DNA of 64,000 nt from Clostridium carboxidivorans P7. GTDB lineage: Bacteria > Bacillota > Clostridia > Clostridiales > Clostridiaceae. Numbering within the stretch: position 1 is the stretch's first letter; each line of letters starts with the position of its first letter. Positions 1-7,785 of this stretch are shown one piece after another. The stretch covers positions 5,394,001 to 5,458,000 of the forward strand of contig NZ_CP011803.1 in NCBI RefSeq assembly GCF_001038625.1, given 5' to 3'. Position numbers and translations under genes: made by a program. Under the pieces are notes generated by a model. That model saw only the letters and a program-made list of their open reading frames with translations. It had not been told where the DNA came from and made no database searches.

Positions 1-174
1 GGCGATTTACTAAATATTGATGATTATAGGAAGCTGCAAGATATTTTATATAATAAAGCTATAGATCATAGTAAAGTGAATAATAAGAATTTCTATAGGA
101 TTTATTATGATTTATTATGGAACAACAGATTTTGTAATAATGGGGAAAATTTATTTGAGACAAATTTAGGTTAA
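1..174 (+). CDS. 3' end of unknown gene, paralogue of next gene
   Basis: The reading frame is open from the first base and ends at TAA 172-174, so only the last 57 codons are visible. The C-terminus (ILYNKAI, FYRIYYDLLWNNRF, NLFETNL) matches the C-terminus of the following gene almost motif for motif (ILYNRAV, YYRIYSELLWHNRY, NLFETNL). The two are therefore tandem paralogues about 35 bp apart. I do not recognise the family and cannot assign a function. Confidence 0.75.
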   Translation, partial: GDLLNIDDYRKLQDILYNKAIDHSKVNNKNFYRIYYDLLWNNRFCNNGENLFETNLG

Positions 175-209
175 TATTTTTAGATTTATATTGAGGGAGT
201 GTTATAATA

Positions 210-932
210 ATGGAACTTATTGCAAAAATGTTTATGGCGAAGGCAAAGAAAGTTTTTTTCAATCCAAGTCCTTTATATAACTATGATTCAATTGCACAAG
301 GTTGTGTTGTGAAAGATGAATATGGTGATGAATGGACAATGAGTGCAATTGATAGAAGCATTTGGAGAGGATTCCATAGAGTGAATAATAATGAAGATGG
401 ACCCAAAAAAGTTTACATTCAGTATTTTATAGAAAATAAAGTGAAAATTACTGACACGCTCAAAAAAATAAATAGCAAAGATGAACTTAATGAACTTTCT
501 AATTATCTATATTACGAACTTAATGATTTACTAAAAGAAAATATTAAGGATGATAAGTTAGTATACAATAGAGTGAGAGTTCCTATAGATTTATTTTTAG
601 AACATGTTGTATCGATGGCAATTGAATTGAATGATTGTAGAAAAAAACTTATACCTTTTTTATTTGTTCCCTTGGATGAACATACAATTAGAAATTGTTT
701 CAATGAAAAACAACTAATTAAAGATAACCTTAATATTATATCAAGAATTGGAGATATTGATTTAGATAAAGAATATGATAGGATGCAGAAAATTTTATAT
801 AATAGAGCTGTAAGAATTAGCAAGGAATATGGACAAGAATATTATAGAATTTATTCAGAGTTGCTATGGCATAATAGATATAGGAATTTTGGAAGAAACT
901 TATTTGAAACAAACTTATTAAAAAATATTTAG
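210..932 (+). CDS. Hypothetical protein, 240 aa, tandem paralogue
   Basis: The ATG is preceded by a GAGGGAG ribosome binding site at 193-199. The product has no signal peptide or membrane segment and looks cytoplasmic: an N-terminal part with many aromatic residues (about 15-75), then a mainly helical, charged part. The last 60 residues resemble the truncated gene just upstream, so this is a locally duplicated family. No catalytic motif is visible. It sits next to mobile-element debris, which suggests accessory DNA, but the function is unknown. Confidence 0.7.
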   Translation: MELIAKMFMAKAKKVFFNPSPLYNYDSIAQGCVVKDEYGDEWTMSAIDRSIWRGFHRVNNNEDGPKKVYIQYFIENKVKITDTLKKINSKDELNELSNYLYYELNDLLKENIKDDKLVYNRVRVPIDLFLEHVVSMAIELNDCRKKLIPFLFVPLDEHTIRNCFNEKQLIKDNLNIISRIGDIDLDKEYDRMQKILYNRAVRISKEYGQEYYRIYSELLWHNRYRNFGRNLFETNLLKNI

Positions 933-986
933 GAATTAAAAGTGGAATGCTCCAGTGGACAAATATTCTCGTATTTTAGGTGGACT

Positions 987-1097
987 TTAAGCAAACAAAA
1001 GCTTCCAGTTTTTGTAACGACCCCAGGGGTAGTTGCGAAACCTGAAAGGTTGAGCTTGCTAAGGGTAGTTGCGAAGCCTGAAAGGTTGAGCTTGCTA
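987..1097 (+). repeat. Cloverleaf repeat, copy 1 plus tandem partial copy
   Basis: First and most complete member of a dispersed repeat. A full copy (987-1062) is followed directly by a second partial copy of its right half (1063-1097). Elements in order: left end TTAAGCAAAC; a T-rich hairpin around CTTCCAG; GTAAC and GTTGC arms enclosing CCCC-A-GGGG; hairpin AACCT-GAA-AGGTT; right end GCTTGCTAA, complementary to the left end. The pair separates upstream sequence from the surviving tail of an IS3 transposase gene, so it probably inserted in or replaced part of that gene. Confidence 0.75.
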
Positions 1098-1276
1098 CTC
1101 AGGAATCATTTTTTGGACATATGAAAGATGAGATAAATCTAAAATCCTGCACTACATTTGAATCTGTTAAGAAAATGATAGATAACTATATTACATATTA
1201 TAATAATTATAGATACCAATGGAACTTAAAAAAGATGACTCCTGTACAATACAGAAATCATCTCTTAGCATCTTAA
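1097..1276 (+). pseudogene. IS3-family transposase OrfB, C-terminal remnant
   Basis: The frame starting at 1097 reads TQESFFGHMKDE and ends in YYNNYRYQWNLKKMTPVQYR then a stop. These are the classic C-terminal motifs of IS3/IS150-type OrfB integrases (ESFFGxLKDE with the third catalytic acid; YNxxRxQxxLxxxxPxxYR). Everything upstream of ESFFG is missing and is replaced by cloverleaf repeats. About 60 of roughly 280 codons survive, with no start. The sequence after it (1283-1330) looks like an IS3-type terminus. Confidence 0.85.
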
Positions 1277-1490
1277 TACTCTTTTTTACATTGTCCTTGA
1301 CATGGGTACCAGTTTATCTTGGTGGGTACTTTTTTAAAATTTATATTTTTTCTACAGTCTAATTGATAGGGAGCAGTTAATTTTATGTTGGAACAAGCTC
1401 TTTCTAATTTATTTTTTTATATTAAATTCAAATACCTTAAACGTATCCATTGATATTGTTCTTTTAAACGTCTTTAATTTTGAATTAAAC

Positions 1491-3662
1491 TTAACGTCCA
1501 TTCAATATGGACTCGCTTCCATCTGGTACTTCTGAAGTACCCCCAATGTAATAAACTCCATTGATTGTTTTGTTTATACTTAATAAGTGGTCTTTGTATG
1601 ATTTTGGTATACTTCCTCCTGAGAAGTATACTCCTATTCCATACTTAGCTGCTAATGCTGGAAGTGCTAAGTTGTTAGTTGTACTATCCTTACCACAGAA
1701 TAATGCCGTTCTAACCTTGTATGACTCCCCATTGTATGCTAGCTGACCTTTAAGTGCGTAATTTATTTCTATATTAGTCCCAGATGCTCCTTTCTTAACT
1801 GTGCTAGGAATACTGAAAGTTGACAACCCAAAGTTATTTGTAAACTGAATTAATTTATGGTTTATTGCATCTACTTCAGCTTGTGTTGTATTACTACCTA
1901 CAGTATCAATGGTACTTTTATACCTTAGCTCTGGACTCTCATCAAAAAATACTTGATAAAAGTCTTTTTGTTTTGAGTTCCAACTGCTCTCCAATGGCTT
2001 TAATACTGCTGATACATCCTTGAACTCCTCCACTGTAGATGTATTAGCCTTTAAAATGAATACTGGGTTAATGTATGTTTTGTCATCTCCACCAAAAGTA
2101 CGTGGATTATGGAATTTAACACAAGATGCTACTGTTGCTCCTTGTGCCCAGTCATCCTCATTTACAACCATTGGTTTTGGTCCGAATAACTCTTTTGGTA
2201 TTGCCTTTAACATCATTCTATTTGTCTCTATTGCATCATTACCGCTGTATCTTGTTACACTGTAGCCTGATGCTTTTAGCTGACTCTCTACTGAAGATGA
2301 AATCATTCCAGTTCCTCCTGCTAAATAAACATTCTTTATGTTTAATTTAGCTAGTTGAGTCGCTGTTTGGCTGTTTAGGCTGCCTTGTTCTGTAATTAAT
2401 ACAGGTGCATTTAAATATACACTTAGTGACAAACAACCTATTGCACTGGCTTTGTCATTTTCTGCAATGATGATTGCATTTTTAACAGTTGCATCTGCTG
2501 TAAATGAGTTTGTAACATCTATAGGCTTTATATGATAAGCCCCTACAGTGTTGTCTTTGTCACCAACTCTGTATGAACCAATGTTACCATTCTTAACAAA
2601 CTCATCACTTAGCTTTACTGCCATATCAATTTGATTTGATGCCTCTATTCTTGTCTTATGATACTTAGCCTTTAGTGCATCTATCTTACCCTCTGGCATT
2701 ACCCCTGTTCCACCTAAGACTGTTAGCTTACTTGCTTCAGTTGCGTCTAAGTATTCCTTTTGTCTTGCATTATCTCCACCAACTAAAACGATTGGTGCAT
2801 TATTCTTAGCTGCTAATGAACTTCCTGCTAAGGCGTCTGGAAAATTCTCTCCTGATGCTATTACTGCATTAGGTGTAAACAAGTTGAAATACTTTGCTAT
2901 TGCTAATGAAGTGTCGTATCTGTCTTGTCCATATAATCTTACTACCTTGTCTGATGAAACCCCTGCGGCAGCTATTGCTTTTTGCACTACGCCCTCTGGT
3001 ACTACTGCTGGTCCACCTGCTACAAATATTTGACTTGGTTTTATAGCTTGAAGCTGGTCAATAGCTGCTTGTGGTAAAGCGCCTTGTGAACATAAGATTA
3101 TAGGATAGCCTTTTATTGCTGCTATACCACTTGCTGATAGTGCATCAGGGAAATTGTCTGATGACGCAATAAACACTGGTGTGCCTGCTGCTACTCCTAT
3201 TTCATTATTGATTGCCTTAAATGTTTCATCTTTATTAGCTCCTGCTAATCTCTTTATGTTGCTAAATCCCATACCTCTTATTGCATTCTCTACATTTGAA
3301 GAAACAGAAGAGGTTGTACCTAACACATAAACTGTGCCATTGGATGATAAGTGTGACTTAATATAATCTAATGCACTTTGACTATCTCTTGATGTTTGAT
3401 TTACTAATAAGATTGGTGCTTTGCACTTTGATGCTAATGCACTACCAGTTAATGCCTCAGGGAAATCATTTGCTGTAGATACTACAACTGCATTTAACTG
3501 CCCACTATTGTAATCACTTGCTATTTTAACAGCTGTTTCAATTCTTGTTTGTCCGCCTAATCTGCTGGATGTGTAATTGTTTTCTTTAGCATATACATTA
3601 ATACTGCCTGCCTCTAATAGAACTGCCATAGCTGTCAATATAATCAATTTCTTCTTTTGCAT
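1491..3662 (-). CDS. Secreted protein with CWB2 cell-wall-binding repeats
   Basis: The 723 aa product has a signal peptide (MQKKK then a hydrophobic stretch ending near VYA). It is followed by three N-terminal CWB2 repeats at about residues 33-330, each with a RLxGxxRxxT start, an S/A-x-x-FPDALxGS core and an L-x-GGT end. A more diverged CWB2-like block at about 335-500 carries LAGGTGMI, and a third one closes the protein (YIGGTSEVPD near the end). CWB2 modules anchor clostridial S-layer-associated proteins non-covalently to an anionic wall polymer. No peptidase or amidase domain is visible, so the functional part may be the 500-640 segment. The ATG has an AGAGGGGGA ribosome binding site. Gene stands alone. 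Confidence 0.9.
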   Translation of the reverse strand: MQKKKLIILTAMAVLLEAGSINVYAKENNYTSSRLGGQTRIETAVKIASDYNSGQLNAVVVSTANDFPEALTGSALASKCKAPILLVNQTSRDSQSALDYIKSHLSSNGTVYVLGTTSSVSSNVENAIRGMGFSNIKRLAGANKDETFKAINNEIGVAAGTPVFIASSDNFPDALSASGIAAIKGYPIILCSQGALPQAAIDQLQAIKPSQIFVAGGPAVVPEGVVQKAIAAAGVSSDKVVRLYGQDRYDTSLAIAKYFNLFTPNAVIASGENFPDALAGSSLAAKNNAPIVLVGGDNARQKEYLDATEASKLTVLGGTGVMPEGKIDALKAKYHKTRIEASNQIDMAVKLSDEFVKNGNIGSYRVGDKDNTVGAYHIKPIDVTNSFTADATVKNAIIIAENDKASAIGCLSLSVYLNAPVLITEQGSLNSQTATQLAKLNIKNVYLAGGTGMISSSVESQLKASGYSVTRYSGNDAIETNRMMLKAIPKELFGPKPMVVNEDDWAQGATVASCVKFHNPRTFGGDDKTYINPVFILKANTSTVEEFKDVSAVLKPLESSWNSKQKDFYQVFFDESPELRYKSTIDTVGSNTTQAEVDAINHKLIQFTNNFGLSTFSIPSTVKKGASGTNIEINYALKGQLAYNGESYKVRTALFCGKDSTTNNLALPALAAKYGIGVYFSGGSIPKSYKDHLLSINKTINGVYYIGGTSEVPDGSESILNGR

Positions 3663-4029
3663 ATAAGTGTCCCCCTCTTAATATGTGTTTGTTATAATCC
3701 TAATTATGTGCTGGTAGTAATTGTAGTACTCCCCAAAATCCTATTATCACAAATTTCTAGTGTTCATAGTAGTTAACTCCTTTCAGCTTGTTTATTTATA
3801 GTAACCTAGATAGCTAGGCTGCTGTACTTTTTAGTTTGATAATTCTGAATTTGAATCGTGAAATACACTGACACCATATTGAACTTACATATGACTTATA
3901 TGGGCATTAGGTGCATATGAACTGGATGATTGTGCTTTTACACTTATCACCTTTTAATAGATTTATTTACTATATATTCCGTAATATAATAATATTTTAA
4001 CTTATCTTGTTAATACCTGCAATATTTTT
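3663..4029. other. Intergenic region upstream of CWB2 gene
   Basis: Divergent upstream region of the CWB2 gene. It holds that gene's ribosome binding site and AT-rich promoter DNA. I see no open frame, RNA gene or clear hairpin in it. Confidence 0.5.
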
Positions 4030-4060
4030 AGAGGACAATTGACAGAGGACAATGAAGGTA
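4030..4060 (+). repeat. Solo end of a GAGGACAATGAAGG-type inverted-repeat element
   Basis: Contains two successive GAGGACAA motifs, the second followed by TGAAGGTAAG. The same end occurs inverted at 52890-52932 and as both termini of the 195 bp element at 34731-34925. Here only one end is present, which suggests a decayed copy. Confidence 0.5.
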
Positions 4061-4190
4061 AGTTTTTTATGTGCGAAAGTTGAGTTATAACATTTGTATC
4101 AATTTTATATTAGAGTTTATTTACTTAAAACAATAGGATATAATTAAAAAGTATGAATAAAAACCATTTAAGAAACTATGTAAATAAGAA

Positions 4191-4255
4191 TAGCAAAACA
4201 ATTTGTTAACTACCCCCGAGGGTAGTTGCGAAGCCTGAAAGGTTGAGCTTGCTAA
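4191..4255 (+). repeat. Cloverleaf repeat, copy 2
   Basis: Same architecture as copy 1 but different sequence in the stems: AACAA-T-TTGTT as first arm, AACTACCC and GGGTAGTT as second arm, then CCTGAAAGG, closed by TAGCAAAA and GAGCTTGCTA. The second stem differs from copies 1 and 6 on both strands yet still pairs, which argues for a selected fold. It ends about 20 bp before the ribosome binding site of the N-acetyltransferase gene. Confidence 0.7.
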
Positions 4256-4288
4256 TGGCTTCAACTTAATTAAATGGGGGGAATAATC

Positions 4289-5095
4289 GTGTCAAAGAAA
4301 TTATTCAATATTAGTTCTTATTTTGAGAGAATAAAATATGAAGGTGGAAGAGATGTTTCCTATGAAACTCTTTGTAATTTACATATGGCCCACATGATGA
4401 ACATACCTTTTGAAAATTTAAATGTTTATTACAAAAAGCCAGTTTTGCTCGATATGGAATCTTTATATAATAAAATTGTAGAAAATAAAAGAGGAGGATA
4501 TTGTTTTGAAATGAATGGTTTTTTCTCCTTTATACTTAAGGAGCTGGGCTTTAAAGTAACAGACCTATTGGCAAGAGTGGCAGTGGATGGGAAATTTTAT
4601 TCTGCAAAGACGCATCAAGTGTTAATGGTAGAAATTCATGACAAAAGATGGTTGGTGGATGTCGGTTTTGGAAGGGATGGTATCATTATACCTTTATTAT
4701 TAGCAGAAGGAATAGAGCAGCAGCAGTTTGGACGTACATTTCGATTGCTTAAAGACCCTAAATTCGGCTATGTGTTGCAAAACAAGGTAGAGGATGAATA
4801 TAATAATATATATGCTTTCACACTGGAGGAATGTTACCCTTTAGATTATGTTATGTCTAGCCATTTTACCTCTACTTTTCATGATTCATGGTTTACAAAA
4901 ATGAGATTTTGTACAATGCCAACAAAGGAAGGAAGAATTACATTAACGGATGAGTGTTTTAAAGCAGTTGAAAATGGACAAGTTTCTGAAAGAAATATAT
5001 CCAATGAGGCTGAGTTTAATGAACTGCTTAAAAAATACTTTGGGATTGATTTGGAAGTAATTAAAGAAGATGAAACTATAGATGATAGGAAATAA
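4289..5095 (+). CDS. nat: Arylamine N-acetyltransferase
   Basis: Cytoplasmic enzyme transferring acetyl from acetyl-CoA to arylamines or hydrazines. All family landmarks are present: RGGYCFE with the catalytic Cys72, THQVLMV with His109 and VDVGFG with Asp124 (numbering from the chosen start), spaced as in typical NATs of about 270 residues. An ATG lies 15 bp upstream at 4274 but has no ribosome binding site. The GTG at 4289 follows a GGGGGG tract at ideal distance, so I take GTG as the start. The gene is single, behind a cloverleaf repeat and ahead of an IS1182-like insertion. Confidence 0.92.
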   Translation: MSKKLFNISSYFERIKYEGGRDVSYETLCNLHMAHMMNIPFENLNVYYKKPVLLDMESLYNKIVENKRGGYCFEMNGFFSFILKELGFKVTDLLARVAVDGKFYSAKTHQVLMVEIHDKRWLVDVGFGRDGIIIPLLLAEGIEQQQFGRTFRLLKDPKFGYVLQNKVEDEYNNIYAFTLEECYPLDYVMSSHFTSTFHDSWFTKMRFCTMPTKEGRITLTDECFKAVENGQVSERNISNEAEFNELLKKYFGIDLEVIKEDETIDDRK

Positions 5096-5132
5096 CTGGC
5101 AATATTGGAGGTTCATCTCTCAAGTACCCCAG

Positions 5133-6389
5133 CAGGTTGTGCAAAAATCCAACCTTAATGTTATAATTTTGTATATCAGTACAAATTTTCCATAAAGGAG
5201 ATTAATCTAATGAATTATATTTGCGGTGATGACAGAGAACAAATAAGAGTAGAGTCAATTGAAGATTATGTAGAAAAAGATAATGAAATAAGAGTAATTG
5301 ATAAAATAGTTGACTATATGAATCTTAAAAGTATGGGGTTCATCACTGGAAATAACGAAGCTGTTGGAAGACCTAAATTTGATCCAAAAGATCTTTTAAA
5401 GTTATATATTTATGGTTATTTTAATGGTATAAGATCATCACGTAAATTGTCAAAGCAATGTGTTATTAATAAAGAAGTAATTTGGCTAACTAAAGGACTT
5501 CAACCTAAGTATAGAGTTATTGCTGATTTTAGAAAAAATCATGTTGAATATTTAGAAAAAGTTTTTAAGTGCTTTGTTAGCTATTGTATTGAATTAGGAC
5601 TATATGGCAAGGAACTTATTGTCGTAGATGGAACAAAACTTGAAGCTTCGGCGTCAAAGAGAAAACACTACAGCAGAAACAAGTTGTGAAAAATGAAAGA
5701 AGTTGCAGAATGTTAAATCAATAGAAACACTAGCAGATAAAGGTTATTTTGATACAGAAGATTTTAAGGAATGTGAAGAAAAAGGTATTATAGTCTAGGT
5801 TTCTAGACCACGATATTCTAATAGTATTGGTGATTCAAGATATTTTAGTGATAAATTTAAATATTTAAAAGATGAAAACGCATATATCTGTTCAGATGGA
5901 CAAAGACTATCATGTATATCAAAGAAGATAGATGTTAAACAGAAAAAATATTGTAATTTTGAGGTCTGTTCTAGCTGCAAAAATAAAAGTAAATGTACAA
6001 CTTCATCTAAAGGTAGAACAATAACACGTACTAAAGCTGATGATATTGCTGAAATTGTTAATAGTAGAGTTAAAGAAAATCAAGCTAAATATATGCAGCG
6101 TCAAATGATAGTAGAACATCCCTTCGGAACAATAAAAAGGTCAATAAATTTTTACTACTTACTTCTGAGAGGTTTTAGAAAAGTAAGAGGTGAAGTTAGT
6201 ATTGCTTTTTTTACATATAATTTAAAAAGAGTAATTAAGATTTTAGGAGTTAAAAAGTTCATAGAGAATCTTATAGCATGTATTTACTTTTTTATATTTA
6301 GAAAATATAAATTAATCACTATAGCATCTTAAAAATCAAAATTGCTATAGTGATTATATTTTTAAGAAATTGAATTTATGCACAACCTG
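5133..6389 (+). mobile_element. IS1182-like element, internally deleted
   Basis: Bounded by inverted termini CAGGTTGTGC (left) and GCACAACCTG (right, continuing into an ATTTNTGCA-like extension on both sides). It is flanked by a direct repeat CCAG at 5129-5132 and 6390-6393. Joining the flanks restores CCCCAGGGGTGGTTGC, the central hairpin of the cloverleaf repeat, so the IS inserted into the loop of a repeat copy. At 1257 bp it is shorter than usual because the transposase gene has lost its middle. Confidence 0.8.
5210..6332 (+). pseudogene. IS1182-family DDE transposase, broken
   Basis: The N-terminal frame (5210-5689) contains the conserved helical domain (GRPKFDPKDLLKLYIYGYFNGIRSSRKL) and the first catalytic Asp in IVVDGTKLEASASK. 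Then a deletion and frame changes follow. Downstream pieces read ETLADKGYFDTEDFKECEE, then CSSCKNKSKCT, and finally MIVEHPFGTIKRS...FLLRGFRKVRGE-like sequence carrying the last acidic motif. At least one stop and a deletion interrupt the frame, so it should not make an active enzyme. Confidence 0.88.
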
Positions 6390-6429
6390 CCAGGGGTGGT
6401 TGCGAAAACTGAAAGGTTGAGCTTGCTAA
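6390..6429 (+). repeat. Cloverleaf repeat, copy 3 (right part, split by the IS)
   Basis: The right part of a repeat copy: half of the CCCC/GGGG hairpin, GGTTGC, a slightly mutated third hairpin (AACTGAAAGGTT) and the GAGCTTGCTAA end. Its left part lies at or before 5132 on the other side of the IS1182-like element. Confidence 0.7.
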
Positions 6430-6439
6430 AAATAGCGCA

Positions 6440-7177
6440 TTATTTATACATATTTAAAATCTCCTCCAGCTTACATTCCATTTCTACCTTATACTGATTA
6501 TCTTCATTACTCCAAGGTATATTTCTAGACTTTTGCAAATTTATCAAAGTCCTCAATAATTCTTTATTTATATTTTCTATTCTATCAAATTCTTTACTTA
6601 ATTCTTTTTCTAAAAATCTTGAATCAACTTGTCCATCATCTACAGCTCTAATAAGTTTATAAATATATTCTCTATTAGCCTTTATACTTACTTCTGGCTC
6701 AATTAATGATTTTTGAATTGATGATTCTTCAAGATTGTCTGTAACTTTTTCTATATTATTAATATCTATCCCATATAAATTAGTAAGTTGATTCATTTTT
6801 TCTCTGTATTCAATTATACATTTTTTTACATGTTCTTGGCTCATTTTACCAAGGCTTCTTATTGCATAAATATCTTCTTCACTTAATGCTAAAAGCTTAT
6901 CTATACTTTTAATATTTTTATAAACTAAAGCCTTAATACTTCTAGTATCAAACTTTAATAGCTTACATAAATCATATAACTTTGTTTCTTCATTTATTTT
7001 ATTTTTAGCTTTTAAAGTTTCCATCTCATTGCAGTAAGCCTCAAATTTTTTATGCTTTTTAATTATGCGACTAATTGTTGAATAATATATATTATATTCT
7101 TTAGCTAATTCTCGACATGTTTTACCTTCCTTAGCTTTATGTACAATTTCTAAATTTCGTGTATAAAGATTAGGCAT
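6440..7177 (-). CDS. Helix-turn-helix protein with RNA polymerase alpha-CTD-like domain
   Basis: 245 aa. Residues about 15-45 form a resolvase/homeodomain-like HTH (KTCRELAKEYNIYYSTISRII). Residues about 77-122 read like the helix-hairpin-helix fold of the RNA polymerase alpha C-terminal domain (RSIKALVYKNIKSIDKLLALSEEDIYAIRSLGK). The remainder is charged and helical. I infer a DNA-binding regulator. The ribosome binding site (GGAGG) sits just before ATG. A truncated copy with the same upstream region lies at 9927-10235, so about 500 bp were duplicated around the antiporter gene. Confidence 0.65.
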   Translation of the reverse strand: MPNLYTRNLEIVHKAKEGKTCRELAKEYNIYYSTISRIIKKHKKFEAYCNEMETLKAKNKINEETKLYDLCKLLKFDTRSIKALVYKNIKSIDKLLALSEEDIYAIRSLGKMSQEHVKKCIIEYREKMNQLTNLYGIDINNIEKVTDNLEESSIQKSLIEPEVSIKANREYIYKLIRAVDDGQVDSRFLEKELSKEFDRIENINKELLRTLINLQKSRNIPWSNEDNQYKVEMECKLEEILNMYK

Positions 7178-7452
7178 ATTAATCCTCCAGCTGCTTCAGT
7201 TAAATTTTCATAGTTTTATCTATAACATCCTTGTCGAAACATTTTTTAGTAATTTTTTATATATTATCTATCTAAATTACATCTATGTAAAATTTACACC
7301 ATTTTGCTTGTTCTTTGCAAGTCAATTTGCAATTTCCACGTCTTATGCAATGTAAATCAGGATTCTTGATATATATGCCATAAATATTATGGGTATAATT
7401 CCAATAATGTAAAAAAATCACACATCATATCAGATATAGTTGAAATTCCAAA
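7178..7452. other. Conserved upstream region of the HTH gene
   Basis: The first 190 bp are nearly identical to the stretch upstream of the truncated copy (10236-10435), including a run of CTTTGCAAGTCAATTTGCAA-like sequence. It probably holds the promoter and control region of the gene. No open frame is evident. Confidence 0.5.
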
Positions 7453-7527
7453 GTAGCAAAACAAATTATTAATAATTTGTTAACACCTCCCCAGGGGTCG
7501 CTGTGAAGCCTTGGCTGAGCTTGCTAA
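7453..7527 (+). repeat. Cloverleaf repeat, copy 4
   Basis: Most diverged complete copy and the best evidence for structure. First arm is a perfect palindrome AACAAATTATT / AATAATTTGTT; second CCCC-A-GGGG; third AGCC-TT-GGCT instead of AACCT-GAA-AGGTT; ends TAGCAAAAC and GAGCTTGCTAA. The third stem has changed on both sides while keeping pairing. Confidence 0.7.
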
Positions 7528-7715
7528 TGTTTAGGTACAATATAAAGCTTTGGATCAATATTATAAGAAAAATCCATGGTTCTGCCAAAAAAAATTTCAA
7601 ATTGTTTTGATTGTAGCGTTATTGCTGTGCACATGTTAATTCTTTGCCTCTTATAATTTATTAAATAACCAGCAAGTACATTTTTGATAAAATATACCAA
7701 TTAAATAGGAAAATT

Positions 7716-7747
7716 AAATATTATGTTATAATTACAACATAATATTT
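7716..7747. promoter_or_regulatory. Perfect 12 bp inverted repeat over a -10-like box
   Basis: Arms AAATATTATGTT and AACATAATATTT are separated by 8 bp, and TATAAT lies at 7727-7732 inside the palindrome. It sits about 40 bp before the antiporter start. The shape suits a dimeric regulator controlling that gene, possibly pH or ion responsive, but the protein is unknown. Confidence 0.5.
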
Positions 7748-7785
7748 AGATCTAATAATCAAGTTACATAAGAAGAGGGGGTAAT

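Noticed and set aside
942..1124. 60-codon open frame after the second unknown gene
   Set aside because: It runs through two cloverleaf repeat copies, and its repeated peptide VVAKPERLSLL is just translation of the repeat. No ribosome binding site.
1561..2350. Rightward open frames inside the CWB2 gene
   Set aside because: They are antisense shadows of a well-supported 723-codon gene and have no ribosome binding sites.
6093..6332. 79-codon frame as a separate gene
   Set aside because: It is the C-terminal part of the broken IS1182-type transposase, not an independent gene.
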